Assembly (NCBI RefSeq): GCF_022179685.1
Contig: NZ_BPRB01000063.1
Location: 1-64,000, forward strand
Direction: 5' to 3'
DNA: 64,000 nt
Source: Methylobacterium trifolii
GTDB lineage: Bacteria; Pseudomonadota; Alphaproteobacteria; Rhizobiales; Beijerinckiaceae
In this document: positions 35,796 through 44,628 of the stretch, one piece after another
Position numbering within the stretch: the first letter of the stretch is position 1
Layout of the letters: each line of letters starts with the position of its first letter
Position numbers and translations under genes: made by a program
The notes under the pieces: model-generated
The model's input: only the letters and a program-made list of their open reading frames with translations
The model's database searches: none
Told to the model about the DNA's origin: nothing

Positions 35796-37368
35796 GTCGT
35801 CCCTGATCAAATCCTTATACTGGATCCTCGGCGCAGATCCTGCGCGCGTTCACGAAAGCTGGCCTAACCTAAAGGTGACTGGCCTTCTTGAATTCCAAGT
35901 AGACGGTAAAACCTTCTTCATGTTTCGGCATGGATCGATTTTTGCACTGTTCGATGACGCACGTATCCTCAAAGAATCGATGCAAAGGGTAACAAGCCAG
36001 TTAGCTCCGTATCTCGCGAAGCTACTTGGAATCAATCTGGTCTTGCCGGACCGCAAGGGGATTCCGACGACCCCGACACCCGCCTTCTTCTTTCTACCGT
36101 TTTACGTCGATCAGGATGTAGGCTGGGAGCGTCCTTGGCAGTCGTTCAGTGGGCTGAAGCAGTTCGCTGGGTATCATCGAAGCATTGTCTCATACCATTC
36201 GGGCATCCTGCCGGACGAATGGTTCGTCCGCCGAGCCGAGCTTCAACAAATGGCCGCCGAAAAAGGCGGGTTGCAGAGCCAAGCAACCGTCGTTGAACGG
36301 TCGGCCTTGGCTCTTCGGCAATCTGTGACTCATGACGCGTTGTCGATTGACCAGGAGGCGTACGAAGCGGCGATCCTGCGTTTGCTGGCGGAGTTGAAAA
36401 AGCTGCGCGAGAAGCGAGCCAAGTTCGCCGCCGCGTTGAGCGACGCTATCGCGCAAAGAACGCTCCTGAACGACCAGTTCGAGGTCGGACGTCGCGCCCT
36501 GAAAGAGCTTGAGAACGATCGCCAATGGCTCGTCGAGCGTGGCGATGAGCCTATCCCTTGCCCAACGTGCGGAACGATCCACGAGAATAACTTCGCAATG
36601 AGGTTCGGCATCATCGAGGACCGGGAGGCATGCGTTGCGGTTCTGAATGAACTTGTCGACCAGATGATCGAGGTAAAAACGCAGGTTGAAGCCGCTCACC
36701 TCAATCTCAGGACCGTTGACGAGCAGATTGCCGCCGCCCAGCAAGTGCTCACCATCAAACAAGGGGAGATCACTCTCGCTCAGGTAATCGCTTCAGAAGG
36801 ACAGCGTCAGGCTCTGAGCGTCTTCGATCAGCAGGCCGCGGAGATTGAGGCAAAGACAGGTGATCTGACCACTAGAATTGATTCGGTCAAAAAATTGATT
36901 CGCAAACTCGAAAACAAAACACGGAAGCAGAAAATAGAGGCGTTCTTTGCTAAAGAGATTACGGCAAACATGAATTTGCTTGATGTTAAAAACGTCAATC
37001 TAGATAAGGCGCAAAAAATCCACCATGTTATCAAGGATACCGGATCGGTTCATCCACGTGCGGTCCTGTCCTACATCCTTTCGTTCGTCAGCACCTGCTT
37101 CGAGCACACAACAGCAATTACGGCGCCCGTCATCCTCGACAGTCCATTGCAGCAGGATCAGGACCCGGTAAACGCGAAGCGCATCTTCAGCACAATTGAA
37201 GCGCGGAGGCCTGCGAATGCCCAGTTCATCGTGGGGTCGGTATCGCTAAACGGATATGAGATGAGCGGAAAGAGGATCGATTTGACCAACGAGCGCAAGT
37301 TGCTCCAACCGAATCTATACTCAGAAGTGTCGGCATTCATCGACGGATTTAGAAGCCAAATGATTTGA
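35680..37368 (+). CDS. SMC/Rad50-like ATPase of the defence module
   Basis: A 562-residue ABC-type ATPase with a central coiled coil. Walker A is at about 33-41 (GGNSTGKSS). Two long helical stretches (about 185-290 and 312-425) flank a zinc-hook motif Cys-Pro-Thr-Cys at 294-297. The C-terminal lobe has the signature-region block at 456-467 and Walker B VILDSPLQQ at 484-492. This layout is that of LmuB-like and other ABC-3C ATPases that sense foreign DNA and license a nuclease partner. It is too short for a housekeeping SMC or RecN. Base composition is AT-rich like the nuclease gene, indicating acquisition together. Confidence 0.82.
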   Translation: MKNLLFKKLYLMSDLEQAAFQTTFDPKMTIILGGNSTGKSSLIKSLYWILGADPARVHESWPNLKVTGLLEFQVDGKTFFMFRHGSIFALFDDARILKESMQRVTSQLAPYLAKLLGINLVLPDRKGIPTTPTPAFFFLPFYVDQDVGWERPWQSFSGLKQFAGYHRSIVSYHSGILPDEWFVRRAELQQMAAEKGGLQSQATVVERSALALRQSVTHDALSIDQEAYEAAILRLLAELKKLREKRAKFAAALSDAIAQRTLLNDQFEVGRRALKELENDRQWLVERGDEPIPCPTCGTIHENNFAMRFGIIEDREACVAVLNELVDQMIEVKTQVEAAHLNLRTVDEQIAAAQQVLTIKQGEITLAQVIASEGQRQALSVFDQQAAEIEAKTGDLTTRIDSVKKLIRKLENKTRKQKIEAFFAKEITANMNLLDVKNVNLDKAQKIHHVIKDTGSVHPRAVLSYILSFVSTCFEHTTAITAPVILDSPLQQDQDPVNAKRIFSTIEARRPANAQFIVGSVSLNGYEMSGKRIDLTNERKLLQPNLYSEVSAFIDGFRSQMI

Positions 37369-37394
37369 GCTAACCTCGAACGCCTAAATAGGGC

Positions 37395-37460
37395 GATGCA
37401 CCGCTCGATCCTGAATCATCCCCACCCCTACCCCTCCTCCTCCGCACAAGGGGTAGGGGA
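37395..37460. repeat. dispersed palindromic repeat, half copy
   Basis: This stretch matches the right half of the repeat at 19695-19808: the GCTCGATCCTGAA block, a run of CCCCACCCCT and a terminal CACAAGGGG. The left hairpin half is missing. It starts about 27 nt after the ATPase stop, at the right edge of the AT-rich insert. Confidence 0.75.
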
Positions 37461-37552
37461 AGAAGTGCCGGTCAGCGGCTCCTCCGTCAATGCGGTCCAA
37501 CGCATAGTCGCGCCGACACCGGCCAAGCCCCACCCCGATCGATGCGCGCCCG

Positions 37553-37581
37553 GCATCAATCCATCCAACCTTTGAGTTGGA
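37553..37581. promoter_or_regulatory. shared upstream motif, copy 1 (candidate LysR-type operator)
   Basis: The 29-bp site begins GCATCAATCCATCCA and contains the dyad TCCAAC-CTTTGA-GTTGGA. Closely similar sites stand at 41005 and 44629, each upstream of a transcription unit of the glucarate cluster. This copy is about 130 nt before the first MFS gene. The LysR-family regulator encoded in the cluster is the obvious candidate to bind it. Confidence 0.65.
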
Positions 37582-37708
37582 CGGCGTGCCCGCGCCGCTC
37601 CTAGGCTGATGTCCGAAGTGGTCGCCCGCGGTCCGTCCCAGGACCCCGCCAGGACGACCGCCCGACGCCACGGCGCAAAGCCGGGCGGGCCGAGCAGGGA
37701 GAACGTCC

Positions 37709-39034
37709 ATGAGCGCCGGTCTGGCCATGACCGCGGTGAAGCGCAGCCGCGTGCGGCTCCTCATCGTGACGATGCTGTTCATCGCCACCACCATCAACTA
37801 CGCCGACCGGGCGACCCTCTCGATCGCCGGCCCCGCGCTCGCCAAGGACCTCGGCCTCGACGCGGTGGCGATGGGCTACGTGTTCTCGGCCTTCGCCTGG
37901 TCCTACGTGCTGGCCCAGCTTCCCGGCGGCTGGCTGCTCGACCGCTACGGCGCCAAGTGGGTCTATGCCGGGGCGATCTTTTTGTGGTCGGCCTTCACCC
38001 TGATGCAGGGGGCGGTCGGCTTCTTCACCGGGTTCACGGCGGTGGCCGTGCTGTTTGCCCTGCGCCTCCTCGTCGGCCTGGCCGAGGCCCCGGTGTTCCC
38101 GGCCAACGCCCGCATCACCGCGGCCTGGTTCCCCACGGCCGAGCGCGGCACGGCCTCGGCCTTCTTCAATTCCGCGCAGTACTTCGCCACCGTGCTGTTC
38201 ACCCCGCTGATGGGCTGGGTGGTGCACCATTTCGGCTGGCACCACGTCTTCACCCTGATGGGGGCCATAGGCATCGTCTTCGCCCTGGTCTGGACCCAGG
38301 TGATGCATGGCCCGAAGGAGCACCCCGGCATCAACCAGGGCGAGCGCGACTACATCGAGGCCGGCGGCGCCCTCCTCGACATGGACGGGCGCGGCGCGGC
38401 CGCCGCCCCCGGCAACGCGGGGCGCACCATCCGCCAGCTGCTCGCCAACCGCATGCTGCTCGGAATCTATATCGGCCAGTACTGCATCACCACGCTGACC
38501 TACTTCTTCCTGACCTGGTTTCCCGTCTACCTCGTCAAGGAGCGCGGCCTGTCGATCCTCCAGGCGGGCTTTGCCGCGGTGCTGCCGGCGTTGTGCGGCT
38601 TCGTCGGCGGCATCCTCGGCGGCTGGATCTCGGACCTGCTGCTCCGGCGGGGATACTCCCTGACGGCATCGCGAAAGATTCCGATCGTGGGGGGGATGCT
38701 GCTGTCGATGGTGATCGTCGGCTGCAACTACGTGCAGGCGGACGCCCTCGTCGTCGGGCTGATGGCGCTGGCCTTCTTCGGCAAGGGCATCGGGGCGCTC
38801 GGCTGGGCGGTGGTCTCCGACACCTCCCCGCGGGAGACCGGGGGCTTGAGCGGGGGCCTGTTCAACACCTTCGGCAACACGGCCGGCATCACCACGCCGA
38901 TCGTCATCGGCTACATCGTCCAGCAGACCGGCTCGTTCAACGGCGCCCTGGTCTTCGTCGGGCTGAACGCCCTGGTCGCGGTGTTCTGCTACCTCGTCAT
39001 CGTCGGCGAGATCAAACGGGTCGAACTGCGCTGA
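37709..39034 (+). CDS. MFS transporter for sugar acids (glucarate/galactarate type), first copy
   Basis: A 441-residue, 12-helix major facilitator of the anion:cation symporter (ACS) family, importing aldarates such as glucarate. Motifs: NYADRATLSIAGPALAKDLGL near the N-terminus, [16 protein letters not shown] (loop 2-3 signature), GLAEAPVFPANARITAAWFP, and [22 protein letters not shown]. It is close to the second MFS copy at 44750. AGGGAGAA precedes the ATG. It heads the first transcription unit of the cluster, upstream of the lactonase gene. Confidence 0.9.
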   Translation: MSAGLAMTAVKRSRVRLLIVTMLFIATTINYADRATLSIAGPALAKDLGLDAVAMGYVFSAFAWSYVLAQLPGGWLLDRYGAKWVYAGAIFLWSAFTLMQGAVGFFTGFTAVAVLFALRLLVGLAEAPVFPANARITAAWFPTAERGTASAFFNSAQYFATVLFTPLMGWVVHHFGWHHVFTLMGAIGIVFALVWTQVMHGPKEHPGINQGERDYIEAGGALLDMDGRGAAAAPGNAGRTIRQLLANRMLLGIYIGQYCITTLTYFFLTWFPVYLVKERGLSILQAGFAAVLPALCGFVGGILGGWISDLLLRRGYSLTASRKIPIVGGMLLSMVIVGCNYVQADALVVGLMALAFFGKGIGALGWAVVSDTSPRETGGLSGGLFNTFGNTAGITTPIVIGYIVQQTGSFNGALVFVGLNALVAVFCYLVIVGEIKRVELR

Positions 39035-39057
39035 GGCGGGTGGAGACGCAGGAGACC

Positions 39058-40065
39058 ATGCCCATGCCCCTCGACCGCAGGACCTTCCTCACCGCGGCCT
39101 CGGTGCTGGCCGCGCCGGGCGCCGCGCTGGCCGGCTGGGAGCCGTCGCAGCGCCTGCCCGACCCGGCGGTCGAGGTCCTCGACCCGAGCTTTGCCCGCTA
39201 CCGCCTCGGCCTTGCCGCGGTGGAGCGGGTGGCCACCGGCCTGCGCTGGGCCGAGGGGCCGGTCTGGTTCGGCGACATGGGGATGCTGCTGGTCAGCGAC
39301 GTCACCAACGACCGGATCATGCGCTGGGAGGCGGAGACCGGAAGGCTCTCGGTGTTCCGCAAGCCGGCGGGCTACGCCAACGGCAACACCCGCGACCGGC
39401 AGGGCCGGCTCGTGACCTGCCAGCACGCGACCCGCAGCCTCGTGCGCACCGAGCACGACGGCAGCCTCACCACCCTGGCCGCGGGCTTCGAGGGCAAGCG
39501 GTTCAATTCGCCCAACGACGTGGTCTGCCGCTCGGACGGTTCGATCTGGTTCACCGACCCCGCCTTCGGCCCCAACCCCTACGAGGCCATGGCCGCGCCG
39601 GAGCTGCCGGGCAACGTCTACCGGCTCGATCCCGTCAGCGGCGCGGTGACGGTCGCGGTGGCGGGCGTGGCCGGCCCCAACGGCCTCTGCTTCTCGCCCG
39701 ACGAGCTAACCCTCTACGTTATCGAGGCCCGCGCGGAGCCCAACCGCCTGATCCGCGCCTACGACGTCACCGACGCCGGCCGCGCGACCGCCAACGGCCG
39801 GGTGTTCTTCGATTGCGGCAAGGGCACCGCGGACGGGTTCCGGGCGGACGTGGACGGCAACCTCTGGTGCGGCTGGGGCATGGGGGAGGGGGAGGACGGC
39901 GTGGTCGTGCTCTCGCCCGCGGGGCGGATGATCGGCCGCATCCGTCTGCCGGAGCGCTGCGCCAACCTCAGCTTCGGGGGCGCGAACCGCAACCGGCTGC
40001 TGATGGCGGCGACGCATTCGATCTACGCGCTCTACGTCAACACCCGCGGGGCCGGGTTCTGCTGA
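39058..40065 (+). CDS. SMP-30/gluconolactonase-family lactonase, Tat-exported
   Basis: A 335-residue six-bladed beta-propeller lactonase. Family motifs: EGPVWFGDMGMLLVSDV (metal-binding Glu), FNSPNDVVCRSDGSIWFTDP, GVAGPNGLCFSPDE and ADGFRADVDGNLW. The N-terminus reads LDRRTFLTAASVLAAPGAALA, a twin-arginine signal peptide, so it acts in the periplasm. With aldarate uptake and breakdown genes around it, it probably hydrolyses aldarolactones or related sugar lactones. It starts 23 nt after the MFS gene with AGGAG upstream. Confidence 0.88.
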   Translation: MPMPLDRRTFLTAASVLAAPGAALAGWEPSQRLPDPAVEVLDPSFARYRLGLAAVERVATGLRWAEGPVWFGDMGMLLVSDVTNDRIMRWEAETGRLSVFRKPAGYANGNTRDRQGRLVTCQHATRSLVRTEHDGSLTTLAAGFEGKRFNSPNDVVCRSDGSIWFTDPAFGPNPYEAMAAPELPGNVYRLDPVSGAVTVAVAGVAGPNGLCFSPDELTLYVIEARAEPNRLIRAYDVTDAGRATANGRVFFDCGKGTADGFRADVDGNLWCGWGMGEGEDGVVVLSPAGRMIGRIRLPERCANLSFGGANRNRLLMAATHSIYALYVNTRGAGFC

Positions 40066-40099
40066 GGGACCGGCCGGCCGCGTCATCGACGGGGCGACC

Positions 40100-40990
40100 A
40101 TGCTCGATTTCAGCCATCTCCGCTGCTTCTCCGCCGTGGCGGAAGAACTGCATTTCGGCCGGGCCGCCTCCCGGCTGAACATGACCCAGCCGCCCCTCTC
40201 GCGGCAGATCCAGGTGCTGGAGCGCGTCCTCGACGTGCAGCTCCTCGACCGCACCAGCCGCTCGGTGCGGCTGACGGCGGCCGGGCGCAGCTTCCTGCCG
40301 GAGGCCCAGCGCATCCTGCGGCTGGCCGAGACAGCCGCCCACGTCACCCGGCAGGTGGCGGCGGGCAAGGCGGGCGTGCTCAAGCTCGGCTTCACCGCGG
40401 CCTCGGCCTACGACTTCCTGCCCCGCCTCGTCACCGCCTGCCGCGCCGCCCTGCCGGACGTGACGCTGTCCCTGCGCGAGATGGTGACCAAGGACCAGGT
40501 CGAGGAACTGCTGGCGGGCCGGATCGACGCCGCCCTGGTGCGCCCGCCCACCACCCACCCGGACCTCACCGCGGTGCGAGCCCTGGCCGAGCCGATCGTG
40601 GCCGCGGTGCCGGCCGACCATCCCCTGGCCGGGCGCGAGCGGCTGGCGCTCTCCGACTTCCAGGCCGAACCCTTCATCGCCTACGCCCCGCACGAGGCGC
40701 GCTACTTCCACGACCTCGTGGTCGGCCTGCTCGCCGAGGCGGGGGTGCAGCCGAACGTCCTGCAGCAGCTCACCCAGATCCACTCGATCCTGGCGCTGGT
40801 CCGCGCCGGGCTCGGCCTCGCCCTGGTGCCGGCTGCCGCCGAGCGCCTGCGCTTCGAGGGCGTGGTGTTCCGGCCCCTCGTCCTGGCGCAGCCGCGTCCG
40901 GCGGAGCTGTTCCTCGCTTGGCGGCGCGGCGACGACGACCCGCTGATCGGACGCCTCGTCGCGATCCTCGCGGCCCTGCCGGAGGGTTGA
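40100..40990 (+). CDS. LysR-family transcriptional regulator of the aldarate cluster
   Basis: A 296-residue LTTR: N-terminal winged helix-turn-helix (LRCFSAVAEELHFGRAASRLNMTQPPLSRQIQVLE) and an effector-binding domain starting around residue 90 (LKLGFTAASAYDFLPRLV). It is the last gene of the MFS-lactonase-regulator unit and lies just before the second shared motif. The cluster's substrate (glucarate, galactarate or a keto-deoxy intermediate) is the likely inducer. Confidence 0.92.
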   Translation: MLDFSHLRCFSAVAEELHFGRAASRLNMTQPPLSRQIQVLERVLDVQLLDRTSRSVRLTAAGRSFLPEAQRILRLAETAAHVTRQVAAGKAGVLKLGFTAASAYDFLPRLVTACRAALPDVTLSLREMVTKDQVEELLAGRIDAALVRPPTTHPDLTAVRALAEPIVAAVPADHPLAGRERLALSDFQAEPFIAYAPHEARYFHDLVVGLLAEAGVQPNVLQQLTQIHSILALVRAGLGLALVPAAAERLRFEGVVFRPLVLAQPRPAELFLAWRRGDDDPLIGRLVAILAALPEG

Positions 40991-41004
40991 TCCATGTGCT
41001 TTCG

Positions 41005-41033
41005 GCATCGATCGATCCAGCCTTTGGCTTGGA
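41005..41033. promoter_or_regulatory. shared upstream motif, copy 2 (candidate LysR-type operator)
   Basis: Matches the motifs at 37553 and 44629: GCATCGATCGATCCAG followed by CCTTTGGCTTGGA. The dyad here is TCCAGCC / GGCTTGGA with a TTT centre. It lies about 80 nt upstream of gudD and just after the LysR gene. Its TTTGG part overlaps where a -35 element would be expected. Confidence 0.65.
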
Positions 41034-41113
41034 CCCGCATCGGCTCCTGTCCGTAGAACATGAGGGCGGACGGCGCACAGACGCCGCCGCGATCGAGATC
41101 AGGGAGAACGGTC

Positions 41114-42475
41114 ATGCAGGCGCAGCCCATCGAGGCCGGATCGCGCGGCGTCTCGCGCACGCCCACCATCACGCAGATGCGGGTCGTGCCGGTGGCCGGC
41201 CGCGACAGCATGCTGCTCAACCTCAGCGGCGCGCACGGGCCGTTCTTCACCCGTAACCTCGTCGTCCTCACCGACAGCACCGGGGCCACGGGCCTGGGCG
41301 AGGTCCCCGGAGGCGAGCGCATCCGCGGCGTGCTGGAGGAGGCCCGAGACCTCGTGGTCGGCCGGCCGCTGGGCGCCTGGCAGACGGTGCTCAACGCCAT
41401 GCGCACGCGCTTCTCCGACCGGGACACGGGCGGGCGCGGCCTCCAGACCTTCGACCTGCGGGTGACCATCCATGCGGTCACGGCGGTGGAATCCGCCTTC
41501 CTCGACCTGCTCGGGCAGTTTCTGGACGTGCCGGTGGCGGCCCTCCTCGGAGAGGGCCAGCAGCGGGACGCCGTCGAGATGCTGGGCTACCTGTTCTACG
41601 TCGGCGACCGCACCCGCACCGACCTGCCCTACCGCGAGCCGACCGCCCGCGACGGCTGGATGCGGCTGCGCGACGAGGTGGCCCTGACGCCTGAGGCCGT
41701 GGTGCGCCTCGCCGAGGCTTCGCACGAGGCCTACGGTTTCAACGACTTCAAGCTGAAGGGCGGCGTGTTGGCTGGCGAGGCGGAGATCGCAGCGGTCACG
41801 GCGATCCACGAGCGCTTTCCGCAAGCCCGCGTCACCCTCGACCCGAACGGCGCCTGGTCGCTGGAGGAGGCGATCCGCCTGTGCAAGGGCCAGGGGCACG
41901 TGCTCGCCTACGCCGAGGACCCCTGCGGGGCGGAGGACGGCTTCTCCGGCCGCGAGATCATGGCCGAGTTCCGCCGGGCCACGGGCCTGCCCACGGCCAC
42001 CAACATGATCGCCACCGACTGGCGCCAGATGAACCACGCGATCCAGCTCGGCTCGGTCGACATCCCGCTCGCCGACCCGCATTTCTGGACGCTGGCCGGC
42101 TCGGTCCGCGTGGCCCAGCTCTGCCGCGACCACGGGCTGACCTGGGGCTCGCACTCGAACAACCACTTCGACGTGTCGCTGGCCATGTTCACGCACGTCG
42201 CCGCCGCCGCCCCGGGGCGGGTCACGGCCATCGACACCCACTGGATCTGGCAGGACGGCCAGCGCCTGACCAAGGAGCCGCCGGCGATCCGCGGCGGGCT
42301 GGTGCGGGTGCCGGAGCGGCCGGGCCTCGGCATCGAGATCGACTGGGCCGAGGTCGAGGCCGCCCACGCCCTCTACCAAAAGCACGGGCTCGGGGCCCGC
42401 GACGACGCGGCCGCGATGCAGTTCCTGATCCCCGGCTGGACCTTCGACAACAAGCGCCCCTGCCTCGTGCGCTGA
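41114..42475 (+). CDS. gudD: glucarate dehydratase
   Basis: Enolase-superfamily enzyme converting D-glucarate (and L-idarate) to 5-keto-4-deoxy-D-glucarate. The 453-residue length fits. Catalytic residues in order: Lys213-Leu-Lys215 (FKLKGG), metal ligands Asp243 (TLDPNG), Glu268 (YAEDPCG) and Asn297 (TATNMI), and His347 in [11 protein letters not shown] 41114 has AGGGAG upstream; an ATG 18 codons earlier lacks one. It has its own copy of the shared motif, so it probably heads the gudD-garL-garR unit. Confidence 0.95.
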   Translation: MQAQPIEAGSRGVSRTPTITQMRVVPVAGRDSMLLNLSGAHGPFFTRNLVVLTDSTGATGLGEVPGGERIRGVLEEARDLVVGRPLGAWQTVLNAMRTRFSDRDTGGRGLQTFDLRVTIHAVTAVESAFLDLLGQFLDVPVAALLGEGQQRDAVEMLGYLFYVGDRTRTDLPYREPTARDGWMRLRDEVALTPEAVVRLAEASHEAYGFNDFKLKGGVLAGEAEIAAVTAIHERFPQARVTLDPNGAWSLEEAIRLCKGQGHVLAYAEDPCGAEDGFSGREIMAEFRRATGLPTATNMIATDWRQMNHAIQLGSVDIPLADPHFWTLAGSVRVAQLCRDHGLTWGSHSNNHFDVSLAMFTHVAAAAPGRVTAIDTHWIWQDGQRLTKEPPAIRGGLVRVPERPGLGIEIDWAEVEAAHALYQKHGLGARDDAAAMQFLIPGWTFDNKRPCLVR

Positions 42476-42542
42476 ACGGGCATTCCAAGCAGGTTCGCGC
42501 TGGCAGGCCAACGCTTCACCGGCTTATCTTTTTGAAAAGACG

Positions 42543-42585
42543 CAGGTTCTGTTCGCAAGACCGCAGACCGCTTTTGCGAAACCTG
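42543..42585. promoter_or_regulatory. stem-loop just upstream of garL
   Basis: CAGGT and TTCGCAA on the left pair with TTGCGAA and ACCTG on the right, forming a two-part stem with a 4-nt bulge and a 15-nt loop. It lies in the 127-nt gap between gudD and garL and ends about 5 nt before the GGGAG ribosome-binding site. It may be an mRNA processing or stabilising structure within the operon, or an attenuator. Confidence 0.5.
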
Positions 42586-42602
42586 CTTTGGGAGACACCG
42601 CG

Positions 42603-43373
42603 ATGGACATCCTGACGAACCGCTTCAAGGCGAACCTGCGCGAGGGCCGGCAGCAGATCGGCCTGTGGATGAGCCTGGCGAGCCCGATCTCGACCGAGAT
42701 CGTCGCCGGCTCCGGCTTCGACTGGCTCCTGATCGACATGGAGCACTCGGCCAACGACCTGCGCGACGTCTACGGCCAGCTCCAGGCGATGATGGAGGGC
42801 GACGCCCACGCCATGGTGCGGGTGCCGAGCGACGAGCCGATCACGATCAAGCGCATCCTCGACACGGGCGCGCAGTCCCTGATGATCCCCAACATCGACG
42901 ACGCGGCCCAGGCCGCCCGCGCGGTGGCCGCCACCCGCTACGCCCCCCGCGGCGTGCGCGGCTTCTCCCAGGCGCCGCGCGCGGCCCGCTTCGGCCGCAT
43001 CCCGGATTACCACGCCCGCTGCGAGGCGGAGATCTTCGTGGCGGTGCAGATCGAGTCGCGCCGGGCGCTGGACAACCTGGAGGAGATCGCCGGCGTCGAG
43101 GGCGTGGACGGCGTCTTCATCGGGCCCGGCGACCTCTCCACCAGCCTCGGCTTCATCGGCCAGCAGAACCACCCCGAGGTGGTGTCCACGATCGAGGACG
43201 CGGTCGGCCGCATCCGCGCCAGCGGCAAGCACGCGGGCATCCTCACCGCCAACGAGGAACTGGCCCACCGCTACGTCGCGGCCGGCACGCGCTTCACCGC
43301 CGTCGGCTCGGATACGGGCCTGCTCGCCCGCGGCTCCGAGGCCCTGGCCGCCCGCTTCCGCAAGACCGCCTGA
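42603..43373 (+). CDS. garL: 5-keto-4-deoxy-D-glucarate aldolase (HpcH/HpaI family)
   Basis: A 256-residue class II aldolase cleaving 5-keto-4-deoxyglucarate to pyruvate and tartronate semialdehyde. HpcH/HpaI motifs: GLWMSLASPISTEIVAGSGFDWLLIDMEHS (catalytic His), VRVPSDEPITIKRILDTGAQSLMIPNI, VQIESRRALDNLEEIAGVEGVDGVFIGPGDLS (metal-binding Glu and Asp). Neighbouring gudD and garR make this assignment firm over 2,4-dihydroxyhept-2-ene-dioate aldolase. Confidence 0.92.
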   Translation: MDILTNRFKANLREGRQQIGLWMSLASPISTEIVAGSGFDWLLIDMEHSANDLRDVYGQLQAMMEGDAHAMVRVPSDEPITIKRILDTGAQSLMIPNIDDAAQAARAVAATRYAPRGVRGFSQAPRAARFGRIPDYHARCEAEIFVAVQIESRRALDNLEEIAGVEGVDGVFIGPGDLSTSLGFIGQQNHPEVVSTIEDAVGRIRASGKHAGILTANEELAHRYVAAGTRFTAVGSDTGLLARGSEALAARFRKTA

Positions 43374-43386
43374 CCCGGAGAGAGAC

Positions 43387-44274
43387 ATGAACGTCGGTTT
43401 CATCGGCCTCGGCATCATGGGCGCGCCCATGGCCGGGCACCTGATCGCAGGCGGCCACAGCCTGTTCCTGAAGAGCCGGCGCGCCGTGCCCGAGGCCCTG
43501 GTCTCGGCCGGCGGCACGGCCTGCTCCAGCCCCGCCGAGGTGGCGGAGCGTGCCGACACCATCATCCTGATGCTGCCCGACACGCCGGACGTGGAGACGG
43601 TGCTGTTCGGGCCGGGCGGCGTCGCCGAGGGTCTCGCCCCCGGCAAGACCGTGATCGACATGAGCTCGATCTCGCCCATCGCCACCAAGGGCTTCGCCGA
43701 GCGCATCGCCGGCCTCGGCTGCGCCTGGCTCGACGCGCCGGTCTCCGGCGGCGAGGTCGGGGCCAGGAACGCGGCCCTCTCGATCATGGTCGGCGGGGCG
43801 GAGGCCGACTTCGAGCGCGCCGGCCCCCTGTTCGCCCTCATGGGCAAGACCGTGACGCATGTGGGGCCTGCCGGCTCCGGACAGGTCGCCAAGGTCGCCA
43901 ACCAGATCATCGTCGCGCTCACCATCGAGGCGGTGGCCGAGGGGCTGCTCTTCGCCTCCAAGGCGGGTGCCGACCCGGCCAAGGTGCGCCAGGCGATCAC
44001 CGGAGGGCTGGCCACCTCGCGCATCCTCGAGCTTCACGGCGAGCGCATGATCAAGCGCACCTTCGATCCGGGCTTCCGCATCGGCCTGCACCAGAAGGAC
44101 CTCAACCTCGCCCTCGAAGGCGCCAAGGCCCTGGGCCTCAGCCTGCCGGCGACCGCGCTCGCGCAGCAGCTCTTCTCGGCCTGCGTCGGCAACGGCGGCG
44201 CGGCCTGGGACCACTCGGCCATGGTGCGGGCCCTGGAGATCATGGCCAACCACGAGGTCGGGTCCGGCGCCTGA
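43387..44274 (+). CDS. garR: 2-hydroxy-3-oxopropionate (tartronate semialdehyde) reductase
   Basis: A 295-residue beta-hydroxyacid dehydrogenase. N-terminal Rossmann motif GFIGLGIMGAPMAGHL, substrate-binding DAPVSGGEVGARNAALSIMVGG and catalytic Lys in GQVAKVANQI. It reduces the GarL product tartronate semialdehyde to D-glycerate, feeding central metabolism. It starts 13 nt after garL and has AGAG upstream of the ATG. Confidence 0.93.
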   Translation: MNVGFIGLGIMGAPMAGHLIAGGHSLFLKSRRAVPEALVSAGGTACSSPAEVAERADTIILMLPDTPDVETVLFGPGGVAEGLAPGKTVIDMSSISPIATKGFAERIAGLGCAWLDAPVSGGEVGARNAALSIMVGGAEADFERAGPLFALMGKTVTHVGPAGSGQVAKVANQIIVALTIEAVAEGLLFASKAGADPAKVRQAITGGLATSRILELHGERMIKRTFDPGFRIGLHQKDLNLALEGAKALGLSLPATALAQQLFSACVGNGGAAWDHSAMVRALEIMANHEVGSGA

Positions 44275-44410
44275 TATCCCGCGTCACGGACGGCATCCCG
44301 CGGAACTCCGCGATGTCATCGGTCATGAGCGGTCCGCGAACCCCGCGTCTCTGTCCGTGGCAGGTTCACACACTGTCCGAGGCCAGATAACCCTCTGATC
44401 CGGAACGCGT

Positions 44411-44524
44411 TTCCCCTCCCCCTTGTGGGGAGGGGTCAGGGGTGGAGGTGGTTCAGGATCGAACGCAGCGGTGCCTCCTGCACCACCCCCACCTCCGGCT
44501 CCTCCCCACAAGGGGGAGGAGAGG
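44411..44524. repeat. dispersed palindromic intergenic repeat, copy 3 (reverse orientation)
   Basis: Close reverse complement of the element at 19695-19808 over its full length, including both terminal hairpins and the inner GGTGGTTCAGGAT block. It lies in the 475-nt spacer between garR and the second MFS gene. It is placed downstream of garR, where it could stabilise or terminate that transcript. Confidence 0.85.
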
Positions 44525-44628
44525 CCCGCACGCGGGCCGCGGCATGTCCTGAAAGGAATTTGGGGCTGCGTCGAACGAACGATAGCGCCGAAGAGCCGCG
44601 CGCCATACGGCCCTTCGATGCCGGACAC

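Noticed and set aside
34106-37400. Attachment-site direct repeats or an integrase for the AT-rich insert
   Set aside because: I compared both edges by eye and found no convincing direct repeat, tRNA gene or recombinase; the insert may have come by homologous recombination.
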